Source: Alphaproteobacteria bacterium (lineage in GTDB: Bacteria > Pseudomonadota > Alphaproteobacteria > Rhodobacterales > Rhodobacteraceae). From it: a stretch of DNA of 54,228 nt. Below, piece by piece: positions 16,547 to 27,772 of this stretch (the stretch's first letter is position 1; the number at the start of each line of letters is the position of its first letter). The notes under the pieces are model-generated. The model was given only the letters and a program-made list of their open reading frames with translations. It made no database searches and was not told the DNA's origin. The translations under genes were made by a program, and so were the position numbers. Location: contig VGDE01000004.1 in assembly GCA_016869875.1 (NCBI GenBank), positions 1 through 54,228 on the forward strand, read 5' to 3'.

Positions 16547-17440
16547 ATGGACATCCGCGCAATCCTGATGGGCCTTGGATTTGCGGTGATGTGGGCCTCG
16601 GCCTTTACCTCGACCCGGATGATCGTGACCGAGGCGCCGCCGCTGATGTCGCTGGCCCTGCGCTTTGCGCTGTCGGGCAGCATCGGGGTCCTTGTCGCGC
16701 TGGCCATGGGCCAGACCTGGCGCGGCCTGACGCGGCCGCAATGGCGGGCGGTGATCATCCTGGGCCTGTGCCAGAACGCGCTTTACCTGGGCCTGAACTG
16801 GATGGCCATGCAGTGGATTGAAGCGGGCCTAGCCTCGATCATCGCGGCCACGATGCCCCTGATGGTGGCGGCGCTGGGCTGGAGCCTGATGGGCGATCGG
16901 TTGCGCCCGATGGGCGTCGGGGGGCTGGTTCTGGGTGTCGTGGGGGTGGCGATCATCATGGGCGCGCGCCTGCAGGGGGGCAGCGACCTGACCGGCATCG
17001 CGATGTGCTTTGTCGCGGCGTTGGCCCTGGCGGTGGCGACGCTGACGGTTCGGGGTGCCAGTTCAGGCGGAAACGTGATGATGGTCGTGGGCCTGCAGAT
17101 GCTGGTGGGCGCCCTGTCCCTTGGCCTGATCGCGCCCTGGTTCGAAACCTGGGAAGTCGCCTACAGCCCGCGGCTGATCTGGGCGTTTCTTTACACGGTG
17201 ATCGTGCCGGGGCTGCTGGCGACCTGGGTCTGGTTCCTGCTGGTCGGCCGCATCGGTGCGGTCCGCGCGGCAACCTTTCATTTCCTGACGCCCTTCTTCG
17301 GCGTGGCCACGGCGGCCCTGCTTCTGGGAGAGGCGCTGGGCGCGGGGGACGTGATCGGCGTGGCGATCATCATGGTGGGCATTCTGGCCGTCCAGCTGTC
17401 CAAGGCGCCGCCGCCGGTCAAGCGTCCGCCGCCCAGCTGA
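16547..17440 (+). CDS. EamA/DMT-family transporter
   Basis: The 297-residue protein is almost entirely hydrophobic, with about ten membrane segments in two EamA repeats (roughly residues 5-135 and 145-285). Typical features are the first-helix ending MWASAFTSTRMIV, the end of the first repeat GVVGVAIIMGARLQ, and the second-repeat end AAALLLGEALGAGDVIGVAIIMVG, shown here as LLGEALGAGDVIG. DMT proteins export or import small metabolites such as amino acids, purines or sugars, and the substrate cannot be predicted. GGCC and AGAAAGG precede the start. It stands between the HU terminator and the ligase operon on the same strand, with 116 bases to the next gene. Confidence 0.88.
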   Translation: MDIRAILMGLGFAVMWASAFTSTRMIVTEAPPLMSLALRFALSGSIGVLVALAMGQTWRGLTRPQWRAVIILGLCQNALYLGLNWMAMQWIEAGLASIIAATMPLMVAALGWSLMGDRLRPMGVGGLVLGVVGVAIIMGARLQGGSDLTGIAMCFVAALALAVATLTVRGASSGGNVMMVVGLQMLVGALSLGLIAPWFETWEVAYSPRLIWAFLYTVIVPGLLATWVWFLLVGRIGAVRAATFHFLTPFFGVATAALLLGEALGAGDVIGVAIIMVGILAVQLSKAPPPVKRPPPS

Positions 17441-17556
17441 TGGGCCCTCGGACGCGATGGATCCCGATCGGACGGCGGGCGTTTCCATGAACCGGTCTCA
17501 CGGCCCTGCCAAAGCGGTCGTGTTGATTTTCACGAAATGTTCGCCATCTTGGTTTC

Positions 17557-18549
17557 ATGCGCGCCGATCAGATCCTGCACCCGACCGAGGCCGGGCTTTA
17601 CTGCCCGCCCGGCGACTTCTTCATTGACCCGATCCGCCCGGTGCCCCGCGCGCTGATCACCCATGGTCACGGCGACCACGCCCGCGCGGGCCACGGTGCC
17701 GTCATGGCGACGCGGCAGACACTGGAAATCATGGCGATCCGCTATGGCGCGGATTTCACCCAAAGCCGCCAGACGACCGAGGGCGTCCTGCGCGTCGGGG
17801 ACGTGTCCGTCAGCTTTCATCCTGCGGGACATATCCTTGGCTCGGCCCAGATCGCGGTCATGCCGGACAAGGGACCCAAGATTGTCGTGTCAGGCGATTA
17901 CTGCCGTGCGCCCAACCCCGTTTGCGCCTCCTACGAGCCGGTGCCCTGCGACATCTTCGTGACCGAGGCCACCTTTGGCCTGCCGGTCTTTCGCCATCCC
18001 GATCCGTTGTCCGAGATGACCCGCCTGATCGCCAGCATGGCGGAGTTTCCCGAACGTCCGCATCTGGTGGGCGCCTATGCCTTGGGCAAGGCGCAGCGGG
18101 TGATCGCACTGGCGCGGCAGGCCGGCATCGACGGTCCCATCGCCATCCACGGCGCGTTGCAGCGGCTGTGCGATTATCATGTGGAACAGGGCATCGACCT
18201 GGGCCCTCTGGTTCCCGCCACCGCCAAGGAGGTCGGTGCCCAGCTGGTCATCGCGCCGCCCTCGGCCTTTGCCAGTGCTTGGGTGCAGCGGTTTCGCGAC
18301 CCGGTGATCAGCTTTGCCTCGGGCTGGATGGCGGTCCGGGCCCGCGCCCGCCAGCGTGGGGTCGAGCTGCCCCTGGTCATCAGCGACCATGTGGACTGGC
18401 CGCAGGTCACCCAGACCATCCGCGAGCTGGCCCCGGACGAAGTGTGGATCACCCACGGCACCGAAGATGGCCTGATGCGCTGGTGCGAACTGGAAGGCGT
18501 GGCCGCCCGTCCCCTGCGCCTGGTCGGATACGAGGACGAGCCGGAATGA
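17557..18549 (+). CDS. Ligase-associated DNA exonuclease (metallo-beta-lactamase fold)
   Basis: The 330-residue protein belongs to the beta-CASP/metallo-beta-lactamase exonucleases found beside ATP-dependent ligases. The metal motif is ITHGHGDHARAGHG near residue 30 (HxHxDH). Further features are VSFHPAGHILGSAQI near residue 95, VVSGDYCRAPNP with the metal-bridging aspartate, and YALGKAQRVIALAR. The C-terminal DHVDWPQV and EVWITHGTEDGLMRW segments complete the fold. It is the first gene of a four-gene operon, and its stop overlaps the ligase start as ATGA. A role in trimming DNA or RNA ends during repair is inferred from the cluster; the enzyme group itself has been named for its ligase association. 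Confidence 0.9.
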   Translation: MRADQILHPTEAGLYCPPGDFFIDPIRPVPRALITHGHGDHARAGHGAVMATRQTLEIMAIRYGADFTQSRQTTEGVLRVGDVSVSFHPAGHILGSAQIAVMPDKGPKIVVSGDYCRAPNPVCASYEPVPCDIFVTEATFGLPVFRHPDPLSEMTRLIASMAEFPERPHLVGAYALGKAQRVIALARQAGIDGPIAIHGALQRLCDYHVEQGIDLGPLVPATAKEVGAQLVIAPPSAFASAWVQRFRDPVISFASGWMAVRARARQRGVELPLVISDHVDWPQVTQTIRELAPDEVWITHGTEDGLMRWCELEGVAARPLRLVGYEDEPE

Positions 18550-20096
18550 GGGCATTCGCGAACCTGCTGGAACGGCTTGCCTTCACGCCTGCGCGCAATG
18601 CCAAGCTGCGGCTGTTGACGCATTACCTGCAGGCGACGCCCGACCCGGACCGCGGCTATGCCCTGGCCGCGCTGACGGGCGATCTGAAGCTGCGGGCGGT
18701 GACGCCGGGCCTGCTGCGCGGGCTGATGGCCGAACGCATCGACGGGCAGCTGTTCGCGATGTCCTATGACTTCGTGGGTGATCTGGCCGAAACCATCGCG
18801 CTGTTGTGGAACACCGACCGTGACGAGGATGTGCCGCTGCGCGAGGCGGTGGCGCTTTTGACCGATACGGGGCGGGCGCGGCTGCCCGCCGCCATTGCGG
18901 GGATGCTGGACCGGCTGGGGCCGTCGCAGCGGCTGGCGTTTCTGAAGCTGGCCACCGGCAACATGCGCGTGGGCCTGTCGGCCCGCATGGCCCGGATGGC
19001 GCTGGCCGCAATGGGCGCGCCCGAGGTCAAGGACCTGGAGGAAATCTGGCACGGGTTGACGCCGCCCTATCAGCCGCTGTTCGACTGGATCGCGGGCGGC
19101 GCCCGCCCCGAACAGGCCGCACGCGCGCCATTCCGGCCGGTCATGCTGTCCACGCCGGTCGACCTGGAGCAGCTGCAGGCCTTTGACCCGGCCGATTACG
19201 TTGCCGAATGGAAATGGGACGGCATCCGCGTCCAGGCCATCAATGATGGCGGCACGCGGCGCCTTTACAGCCGCACCGGAGAGGATATCGGCGGCGCATT
19301 TCCCGACCTGATCGAGGCGCTGAACTTTGAAGGGGCGCTGGACGGGGAACTGCTGGTGCGCCGGGACCGGGATGTCGCCACGTTCGGCGACCTGCAGCAG
19401 CGGCTGAACCGCAAGACCGTCAGCCGCGACATGCTGGACAGCCATCCGGCTGCGCTGCGGGTGTATGACGTGATGATCTGGCAGGACAGGGATCTGCGCG
19501 ACCTGCCGCATCGGGAACGCCGCGCCCTGCTGGAGGGGGCGGATCTGGGCAGCGACCGGATCGACCTGTCGCCGCTCTTGCCCTTTGCGACCTGGGACGA
19601 CCTTGCGGCCCTGCGCGCCGATCCGCCCAGCCCGGTGATCGAGGGCGTGATGATCAAGCGTCGCGACAGCCCGTATGTCGGCGGCCGGCCGCGCGGCCCG
19701 TGGTTCAAATGGAAGCGCGACCCGATGGTCGTCGATGCGGTCATGCTTTACGCGCAGCGCGGGCACGGCAAGCGGTCGGGTTTTTACAGCGATTTCACCT
19801 TTGGCCTGTGGGACGGGCCGCAGCTGGTGCCGGTCGGCAAGGCCTATTTCGGCTTTACCGACGAGGAGCTGCGCGAGCTGGACCGGTTTGTGCGCAACAA
19901 CACGACCGAGCGTTTCGGCCCTGTCCGTTCGGTCGCGCCCAAGCTGGTGCTGGAGGTCGCGTTCGAAGGGCTGAACGCGTCCGCGCGGCACAAGTCGGGC
20001 GTGGCCATGCGGTTCCCCCGCATCAGCCGCATCCGGTGGGACAAGCCCGCGGCCGAGGCCGACCGGCTGGACACCCTGAAGGCCATGATTCCGTGA
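18546..20096 (+). CDS. ATP-dependent DNA ligase (repair type)
   Basis: The 516-residue ligase has an N-terminal helical domain and an adenylation domain with EWKWDGIRVQ, in which lysine 223 is the AMP-accepting residue (KxDG-type motif as KWDG). Further nucleotidyltransferase motifs follow in order: YSRTGEDI, ALDGELLV, EGVMIKRRDSPY and PWFKWKRDP. A C-terminal OB fold contains the FGPVRSVAPKLVLEVAFEG segment, shown here as SVAPKLVLEVAFEG. This is the ATP-dependent ligase accessory to the NAD-dependent LigA. The ATG at 18546 overlaps the exonuclease stop, and the GTG of the helicase overlaps its own stop, so all are translationally coupled. A role in a repair pathway is inferred from its partners. 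Confidence 0.93.
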   Translation: MRAFANLLERLAFTPARNAKLRLLTHYLQATPDPDRGYALAALTGDLKLRAVTPGLLRGLMAERIDGQLFAMSYDFVGDLAETIALLWNTDRDEDVPLREAVALLTDTGRARLPAAIAGMLDRLGPSQRLAFLKLATGNMRVGLSARMARMALAAMGAPEVKDLEEIWHGLTPPYQPLFDWIAGGARPEQAARAPFRPVMLSTPVDLEQLQAFDPADYVAEWKWDGIRVQAINDGGTRRLYSRTGEDIGGAFPDLIEALNFEGALDGELLVRRDRDVATFGDLQQRLNRKTVSRDMLDSHPAALRVYDVMIWQDRDLRDLPHRERRALLEGADLGSDRIDLSPLLPFATWDDLAALRADPPSPVIEGVMIKRRDSPYVGGRPRGPWFKWKRDPMVVDAVMLYAQRGHGKRSGFYSDFTFGLWDGPQLVPVGKAYFGFTDEELRELDRFVRNNTTERFGPVRSVAPKLVLEVAFEGLNASARHKSGVAMRFPRISRIRWDKPAAEADRLDTLKAMIP

Positions 20097-22468
20097 TCCT
20101 GCCCCCCGACTTCCAGGACTGGTTCGCGCGGCAGGGCTGGCAGCCCCATCCGCATCAGCTGGCCCTGCTGGAGGCCGAGGGCGACAGCCTGCTGATCGCG
20201 CCCACCGGCGGCGGCAAGACGCTGGCTGGCTTTCTGCCCAGCCTGGTCGAGCTGCGCGACAGGTCCGGCGGGTTGCACACGCTCTATGTCTCGCCGCTCA
20301 AGGCGCTGACGGCGGACATCGCGCGCAACCTGTCGCGGCCCGTGGCCGACCTGGGTCTGGACATCCGCATCGAGGATCGCACGGGGGACACCCGCGCCAG
20401 CCAGCGCGCCCGCCAGCGCCGGGACCCGCCCGACATCCTGCTGACCACGCCCGAGTCGCTGGCGCTGATGCTGTCCTATGAGCAGGCGCCCGAGATCTTT
20501 GGCAGTCTGCGCCGGGTGGTGCTGGACGAGTTGCACGCGCTGGCCGAAAACAAGCGCGGCGACCAGCTGATGCTGGGTCTGGCGCGGCTGAAGACTTTGG
20601 CGCCTGACCTTCGGGTGACCGGCCTGTCCGCGACGGTCGAGGACCCGCAGCGGCTGGCGGACTTCATGGGCGGCGGGCGGGTGATCCATGCCGATCCCGG
20701 TCCGGATCCCGACATCGCCATGCTGGCCACCTCGCGTCCTGCGCCCTGGGCCGGGGGCGGCGGGCATTATGCCGTGCCTGACGTCCTGAACGAGATCCGG
20801 CGCGCCACGACGACGATCATCTTCATCAATACCCGCGCGCAGGCCGAGCTGTTCTTCCAGGCGCTGTGGGCCGAGAACGAGGACAACCTGCCCATCGGTC
20901 TGCACCACGGCAGCCTGGCGCGCGAGGCCCGCCAGCGGGTGGAGGCCGCCATGGCGAGCGGGCAGCTGCGGGCCGTGGTCGCGACCGGCAGCCTGGACCT
21001 GGGCATCGACTGGGGGTCGGTCGATCTGGTGATTCAGGTCGGCGCCCCCAAGAACGTCAAGCGCCTGGTGCAGCGCATCGGCCGTGCGAACCATCGCTAC
21101 AATGCGCCGTCACGTGCGCGCATCGTTCCCGCCAACCGCTTCGAGGTCATCGAATGCATCGCCGCGCTGGAGGCCGTGCGCGACCGCGACCTGGACGGCG
21201 ACCCGCGCGGTCCCGGCCCGCTGGACGTGCTGTGCCAGCACATCCTCCTGACGGCCTGCGCCGGTCCCTTTGACGCGGATGCGCTGTACCGCGAGGTGCG
21301 GCAGGCAGGTCCCTATCGCGACCTCAGCCGAACCGATTTCGATGCCTGCGTGGATTTCGCCGCCACCGGGGGCTATGCCCTGCGCGCCTATGACCGCTGG
21401 CAGCGGATGATGCTGCGCGACGGCCTGTGGCGGCTGCGCGATCCGCGTGCGGCGCGCGACCTGCGAATGAACATCGGCACGATCGTCGAACCCGAGTCGC
21501 TGAAGGTCCGGTTTCGCGGGCGCGGGGGCGCCTTGCTGGGCGAGGTCGAGGAAGGTTTCGCCGCCACGCTGGAGCGCGGCGACACCTTTCTGATCGGCGG
21601 CATGACAGTCCGCTATGACGCCCTGCGCGAGATGGTCGTGGAGGTCACGAAACAGCCGGCCAAGGAGCCCAAGATCGCCCTTTATTCAGGGCTGAAGCTT
21701 GCCACCTCGACGCAGCTGTCGCATCGGGTGCAGGCGCTGATCGGCGATCCTTCCCGGCACGGCAGCCTGCCCCCCGACACCCGCGACTGGTTGGCGTTGC
21801 AGGCGCGGGTCAGCGCGTTGCCACGTTCGGGCACGCTGGTGTGCGAAACATTTCCGCGCAACGGCCGCTGGCATTTCTCGCTGTTCGGCTTTGCCGGACG
21901 GAACGCGATGCAGACCCTTGGCCTGCTGATGACCCGCACGATGGAGGTGGCGGGGCTGGGCCCCTTGGGTTTTATCGCCACCGACTATGCGCTGCTGATC
22001 TGGTCGCTGGACCCGGTCACGGACCCCGAGCCCCTGCTGGACCGCGCGGCGCTGCGCGAAGGGCTGGGGGACTGGCTGGGCAGCAACGCCGTCATGAAAC
22101 GCAGCTTTCGCAACGTGGCCACGATCGCGGGTCTGATCCAGCGCAACCTGCCCGGGCAGCGCAAGTCGGGCCGGCAGGCCACCTTTTCCAGCGACATCCT
22201 GTATGACACGCTGCGCCGCTATGACCCCGACCACCTGATGCTGAAGATCACAGCGGCCGAGGCGCGCCGGGGGCTTGTGGATTTCGGCCGGATCGAGGAA
22301 ATGCTGGATCGCTCGGACCGGCTGGACCATCGCATGCTGGAACGCGTCTCGCCCCTCGCGGCCCCGCTGCTGCTGGAATACGGACGCGTTCCCATCGCGG
22401 GTCACGGAGTCGAGCGTCTGGCCGAGGCGGAAGCCGCGGCCCTGATGGCAGAGGCAGGACTGGCGTGA
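20093..22468 (+). CDS. Ligase-associated DEXH-box helicase (Lhr-like)
   Basis: The 791-residue protein is an Lhr-type superfamily 2 helicase. Motif I is LLIAPTGGGKTLAGFLP near residue 38, motif Ia YVSPLKAL, motif II VVLDELHAL, motif III GLSATV, motif IV FINTRAQAE, motif V VVATGSLDLGIDWG and motif VI LVQRIGRANHR. About 400 residues beyond the motor form the winged-helix and Lhr C-terminal region. The start is a GTG at 20093, chosen because it overlaps the ligase stop as GTGA and the frame has the family N-terminus (ILPPDFQDWFARQGWQPHPHQ, shown here as FQDWFARQGWQPHPHQ). Such helicases move 3-prime to 5-prime and are tied to DNA repair. Confidence 0.92.
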   Translation: MILPPDFQDWFARQGWQPHPHQLALLEAEGDSLLIAPTGGGKTLAGFLPSLVELRDRSGGLHTLYVSPLKALTADIARNLSRPVADLGLDIRIEDRTGDTRASQRARQRRDPPDILLTTPESLALMLSYEQAPEIFGSLRRVVLDELHALAENKRGDQLMLGLARLKTLAPDLRVTGLSATVEDPQRLADFMGGGRVIHADPGPDPDIAMLATSRPAPWAGGGGHYAVPDVLNEIRRATTTIIFINTRAQAELFFQALWAENEDNLPIGLHHGSLAREARQRVEAAMASGQLRAVVATGSLDLGIDWGSVDLVIQVGAPKNVKRLVQRIGRANHRYNAPSRARIVPANRFEVIECIAALEAVRDRDLDGDPRGPGPLDVLCQHILLTACAGPFDADALYREVRQAGPYRDLSRTDFDACVDFAATGGYALRAYDRWQRMMLRDGLWRLRDPRAARDLRMNIGTIVEPESLKVRFRGRGGALLGEVEEGFAATLERGDTFLIGGMTVRYDALREMVVEVTKQPAKEPKIALYSGLKLATSTQLSHRVQALIGDPSRHGSLPPDTRDWLALQARVSALPRSGTLVCETFPRNGRWHFSLFGFAGRNAMQTLGLLMTRTMEVAGLGPLGFIATDYALLIWSLDPVTDPEPLLDRAALREGLGDWLGSNAVMKRSFRNVATIAGLIQRNLPGQRKSGRQATFSSDILYDTLRRYDPDHLMLKITAAEARRGLVDFGRIEEMLDRSDRLDHRMLERVSPLAAPLLLEYGRVPIAGHGVERLAEAEAAALMAEAGLA

Positions 22469-23148
22469 CGTCCCATATCTTCGATTTCGCCGGGCAGCGC
22501 CTTGAGGCGCGGGCTTCGGGCGCGCTGTACTGGCCCGCGCGGCGCTGGCTGATCGTTGCGGACCTGCACCTGGGCAAGTCCGAACGCATGGCCCGGCGCG
22601 GTGGCGCGCTGCTGCCGCCCTATGAAACGCAAGCCACGTTGGATCGCTTGGCGGCAGAGATTTTGGCGACGGACCCGGCGGTGGTCGTCAGCCTGGGCGA
22701 CGGGTTTGACGACGACGCGGCGGGGCGGGCGCTGCCGGACCATTTCTGCGATAACCTGCGCCGGATGGCGGCCGGGCGGCGTTGGGTCTGGGTCAGTGGC
22801 AACCACGATCCGGGCGCCCTTTGCCCGCGCATGCCGGGGGAAACGGCGCAGGAACTGCATGAAGGACTGACGCTGCGCCACGAGGCGGGGCAGGGGCCGG
22901 ATATTTCGGGCCATTTCCACCCTTGCGTCCGGCTGGCCGGACAGCGCCTGCGCTGTTTCCTGATCGGCCGGGACCACCTGATCGTGCCGGCTTTCGGCGA
23001 ATATACCGGCGGGCTGGATGTGGCTGACAGGGCTTTGTCCAGCCTGATCCCGCAAGGCATCGCCGTCGCCTGCGGCAACCGTGCCATGCCCGTTCCCGTA
23101 GGCCATCCTATCCGCCGGGCACGTCCTGCCCGGCGGATAGGCCGATAA
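22465..23148 (+). CDS. pdeM: Ligase-associated DNA damage response endonuclease PdeM
   Basis: The 227-residue protein is a calcineurin-like metallophosphoesterase with all metal-ligand motifs: VADLHLGKSE near residue 31, VVSLGDGFDD near residue 73, VWVSGNHDPG near residue 107 and DISGHFHPC near residue 145. PdeM proteins are the fourth member of the ligase-associated repair cassette. The start is a GTG at 22465 that overlaps the helicase stop as GTGA, the third overlap of this operon. The final dozen residues are arginine-rich and are encoded by a perfect GC-rich hairpin (23107-23141), so the tail may owe its composition to the RNA structure rather than to protein function. Confidence 0.9.
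   Translation: MTSHIFDFAGQRLEARASGALYWPARRWLIVADLHLGKSERMARRGGALLPPYETQATLDRLAAEILATDPAVVVSLGDGFDDDAAGRALPDHFCDNLRRMAAGRRWVWVSGNHDPGALCPRMPGETAQELHEGLTLRHEAGQGPDISGHFHPCVRLAGQRLRCFLIGRDHLIVPAFGEYTGGLDVADRALSSLIPQGIAVACGNRAMPVPVGHPIRRARPARRIGR
23107..23141 (+). terminator. GC-rich hairpin at the 3-prime end of the ligase operon
   Basis: CCTATCCGCCGGGCA (23107-23121) and TGCCCGGCGGATAGG (23127-23141) form a perfect 15-base stem with a 5-base loop, overlapping the last codons of pdeM. There is no T-run after it, so it may be a 3-prime stabiliser or a bidirectional pause site for the convergent outer-membrane protein gene. Confidence 0.5.
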
Positions 23149-23198
23149 CGACACGGACCGGTCCATGGACCGGCCCTGTCCTTCTTGTGCGTCTGACC

Positions 23199-23963
23199 CT
23201 AGAATCTGAAGTTCACGCCGACCTTGAGGTTGCTGTGCTTGGGCGTCGCATTGGTACGCAGGACGGTCCCGGCGAGTTCTTCGTATTCAAGCGCTTCCTT
23301 GCCAAAGTCCCGGTACTGGTATTCGGCAAAAACGGACAGGCGCTCGGTCATTGCACGTTCTACCCCCAGTCCGGCGGCAACGCCCGTGGACTTGTAGCCC
23401 TGGGTGTCGGACAGGTCCCCGCTGGCCAGGGTGTAGTCGAAATCGCCGCGCGCCGCACCAAAGGTGCCATAGACCAGCGTCTGCGGGTTGACGGCATAGC
23501 CGGTCTTTAGAACCAGTGTCACGATGGAATTGACTTCGCTGGTCACGCTGTCGATGCCGAGGCTGTCCGCCGGATCCAGGCTGGCGCTGGCATCCACCGA
23601 GCCGCCCTCGATGCCCAGTTCGGGACCAAAGACCCACGGACCGCGCTGCCAGCGATAGCCGACATGAAGGCCAGCTGCCGCGCCCTTGAGGTCCGCGTCG
23701 CCCAATCCGACGCCGCGGGCCAGTTCCGCATCCGAATCCGAATCGGCATAACGGAACAGGCCGACCGAGTCGTCGCCCCCGAAGGTATAGCCGATCGAGC
23801 CGCCCACATAGGCGCCAGCCCAGTTGCTGACGGTCGGTGCCGTGACGGTGACCGGTGCGGCCTCGATGACGGGAACGACGGCACCCCCGGCGAGGGCCGT
23901 TCCGGCGCCAAGGATCAGAGCCGCAGAGGCGGTGCAGGCGGCAAGGGCGGGCTTGTGGAACAT
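23199..23963 (-). CDS. Outer-membrane beta-barrel protein
   Basis: The 254-residue protein has a signal peptide (residues 1 to about 25, ending GTALA) and then an eight-stranded-type outer-membrane barrel. Features are NWAGAYVGGSIGYTFGG near residue 47, AGLHVGYRWQRGPWVFGPEL, a VYGTFGAARGDFDYTL strand, AEYQYRDFGK and the terminal VGVNFRF with C-terminal phenylalanine, the BAM recognition signal. Barrels of this porin/Omp25-like kind are abundant in Rhizobiales and Rhodobacterales. The start at 23963 is favoured by AGGAG seven bases upstream; an upstream in-frame extension to 24059 lacks a signal peptide. It is convergent with the ligase operon. The specific function is unknown. Confidence 0.85.
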   Translation of the reverse strand: MFHKPALAACTASAALILGAGTALAGGAVVPVIEAAPVTVTAPTVSNWAGAYVGGSIGYTFGGDDSVGLFRYADSDSDAELARGVGLGDADLKGAAAGLHVGYRWQRGPWVFGPELGIEGGSVDASASLDPADSLGIDSVTSEVNSIVTLVLKTGYAVNPQTLVYGTFGAARGDFDYTLASGDLSDTQGYKSTGVAAGLGVERAMTERLSVFAEYQYRDFGKEALEYEELAGTVLRTNATPKHSNLKVGVNFRF

Positions 23964-24072
23964 GGAAGCACTCCTGGACACAGGTTGGACCGCGGAACAG
24001 CGGCCTTGATAAAGGTCATCTTCCCGGAGAGCTAAGACATAAACGGCAAAATCACGCAAACAAAAGCATCCC

Positions 24073-24090
24073 GCATGACGCGTGTCATGC
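24073..24090 (-). terminator. Candidate terminator downstream of gyrB
   Basis: GCATGAC (24073-24079) and GTCATGC (24084-24090) form a perfect 7-base stem with a GCGT loop, 55 bases beyond the gyrB stop. On the minus strand it is followed within ten bases by CTTTTGTTTG, so termination of the gyrB transcript here is plausible. Confidence 0.5.
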
Positions 24091-24145
24091 CCCGCAGCAC
24101 CCGCCCGGCGTGTTTTTTCGGCAACAAGCGCAAGCGCCTCGACAA

Positions 24146-26698
<2,553 letters not shown>

Positions 26699-27772
26699 TC
26701 AGCCGGATGCGAGGGTCGAGCGGCCCTCCTGCTTCACGACCGACAGGCGCAAGGCGCGTGGCCCGAAGGCGTCGAAAAGTTCCGGCCCCGTGCCCGTCAG
26801 CAGGGTTTGCGCCGGAAGCGCGCAGATCCGTTCATACAGCGCTGCGCGGCGGTCCGCGTCCAGATGGGCCGCCACCTCGTCCAGCAGCAGCAGCACGGGC
26901 TGATTGGACAGCGCGCGGGCATTGGCCAGGATCAGCGACAGGAGCAGCGCCTTTTGCTCGCCCGTCGAAGACAGTGCCGCCGGCATGTCCTGCGCCCCCC
27001 AGGAGGCGCCCAGATCGGCCCGGTGCGGCCCCGTCAGCGTCCGTCCGGCGGCCAGATCGCGCGGGCGCATCCGGGCCAGGCGGTCCGCGATGCGGGCGGC
27101 ATCGGGGTCGTCCGCCTGCCCTTCGCCCGGCAGCAGCACCAGGCGGGCAGCGGGGAAATCGTCACCGCCGTCCTGCGCCCCCATGATCGCGGCCAGGGCA
27201 GCCAGGCGGTTCCGCGTCAGGGCGGCGCCGGCCTCGGCCATCTGCGCTTCCAGCGCGCGGTACCAGCCCCCGTCGCCGATCTGGTCGCGCAATAGGCGGT
27301 TCCGTTCACGCATGGCCTTTTCATAAGCCAGCGCAAGATCCGCGTGGTCCGGCCTCAGGCTGAGGGTAACACGGTCCAGGAACCTCCGACGGCCTTCCGG
27401 GGCATCGGACCACAGCCGGTCCATGGCGGGAACCAGCCAGATCACGCGGACAAGGCGCGCCAGTGCCGTTTGCGGCACGATCTTGTCGTCGATGGTCACG
27501 GTCCGGGTCTGGTCCGGCAGGGCAGTCGTCTCGACCGCATGATCGGCCAAGGCCGCCTGAAGGCGCCATCCGGCATCCTTGCCCTGCCGCGCCTGTTCCG
27601 ATGCCGCCGCGCCGCGCAGCCCACGTCCGGGCGCGAGCATGGACACGGCCTCCAGGATGTTGGTCTTGCCGGACCCGTTTGGCCCGAAGATCGCCAGCGG
27701 CCGCGCGTCCAGTTCCAGGTCAAGCCGAGGCCAGGACCGGAACTGCGACAGCCGCAGCTGGTTCAGCGTCAC
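26699..27772 (-). CDS. recF: DNA replication/repair protein RecF
   Basis: The 357-residue SMC-like ATPase begins LNQLRLSQFRSWPRLDLELD and carries Walker A GPNGSGKTNILEAV near residue 30. The signature region LSSTGEQKALLLSLILAN and Walker B PVLLLLDEVAAHLD follow near residues 265-305. RecF loads RecA at single-strand gaps together with RecO and RecR. The start overlaps the end of dnaN as ATGA (27769-27772), so the two are translationally coupled, as in many alphaproteobacteria. The length is normal (about 360). Confidence 0.96.
   Translation of the reverse strand: MTLNQLRLSQFRSWPRLDLELDARPLAIFGPNGSGKTNILEAVSMLAPGRGLRGAAASEQARQGKDAGWRLQAALADHAVETTALPDQTRTVTIDDKIVPQTALARLVRVIWLVPAMDRLWSDAPEGRRRFLDRVTLSLRPDHADLALAYEKAMRERNRLLRDQIGDGGWYRALEAQMAEAGAALTRNRLAALAAIMGAQDGGDDFPAARLVLLPGEGQADDPDAARIADRLARMRPRDLAAGRTLTGPHRADLGASWGAQDMPAALSSTGEQKALLLSLILANARALSNQPVLLLLDEVAAHLDADRRAALYERICALPAQTLLTGTGPELFDAFGPRALRLSVVKQEGRSTLASG

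Noticed and set aside
18177..19991. Long minus-strand open frame of about 600 codons
   Set aside because: It lies opposite the ATP-dependent ligase, which has clear motifs; long antisense frames are common in GC-rich DNA and this one has no family content.
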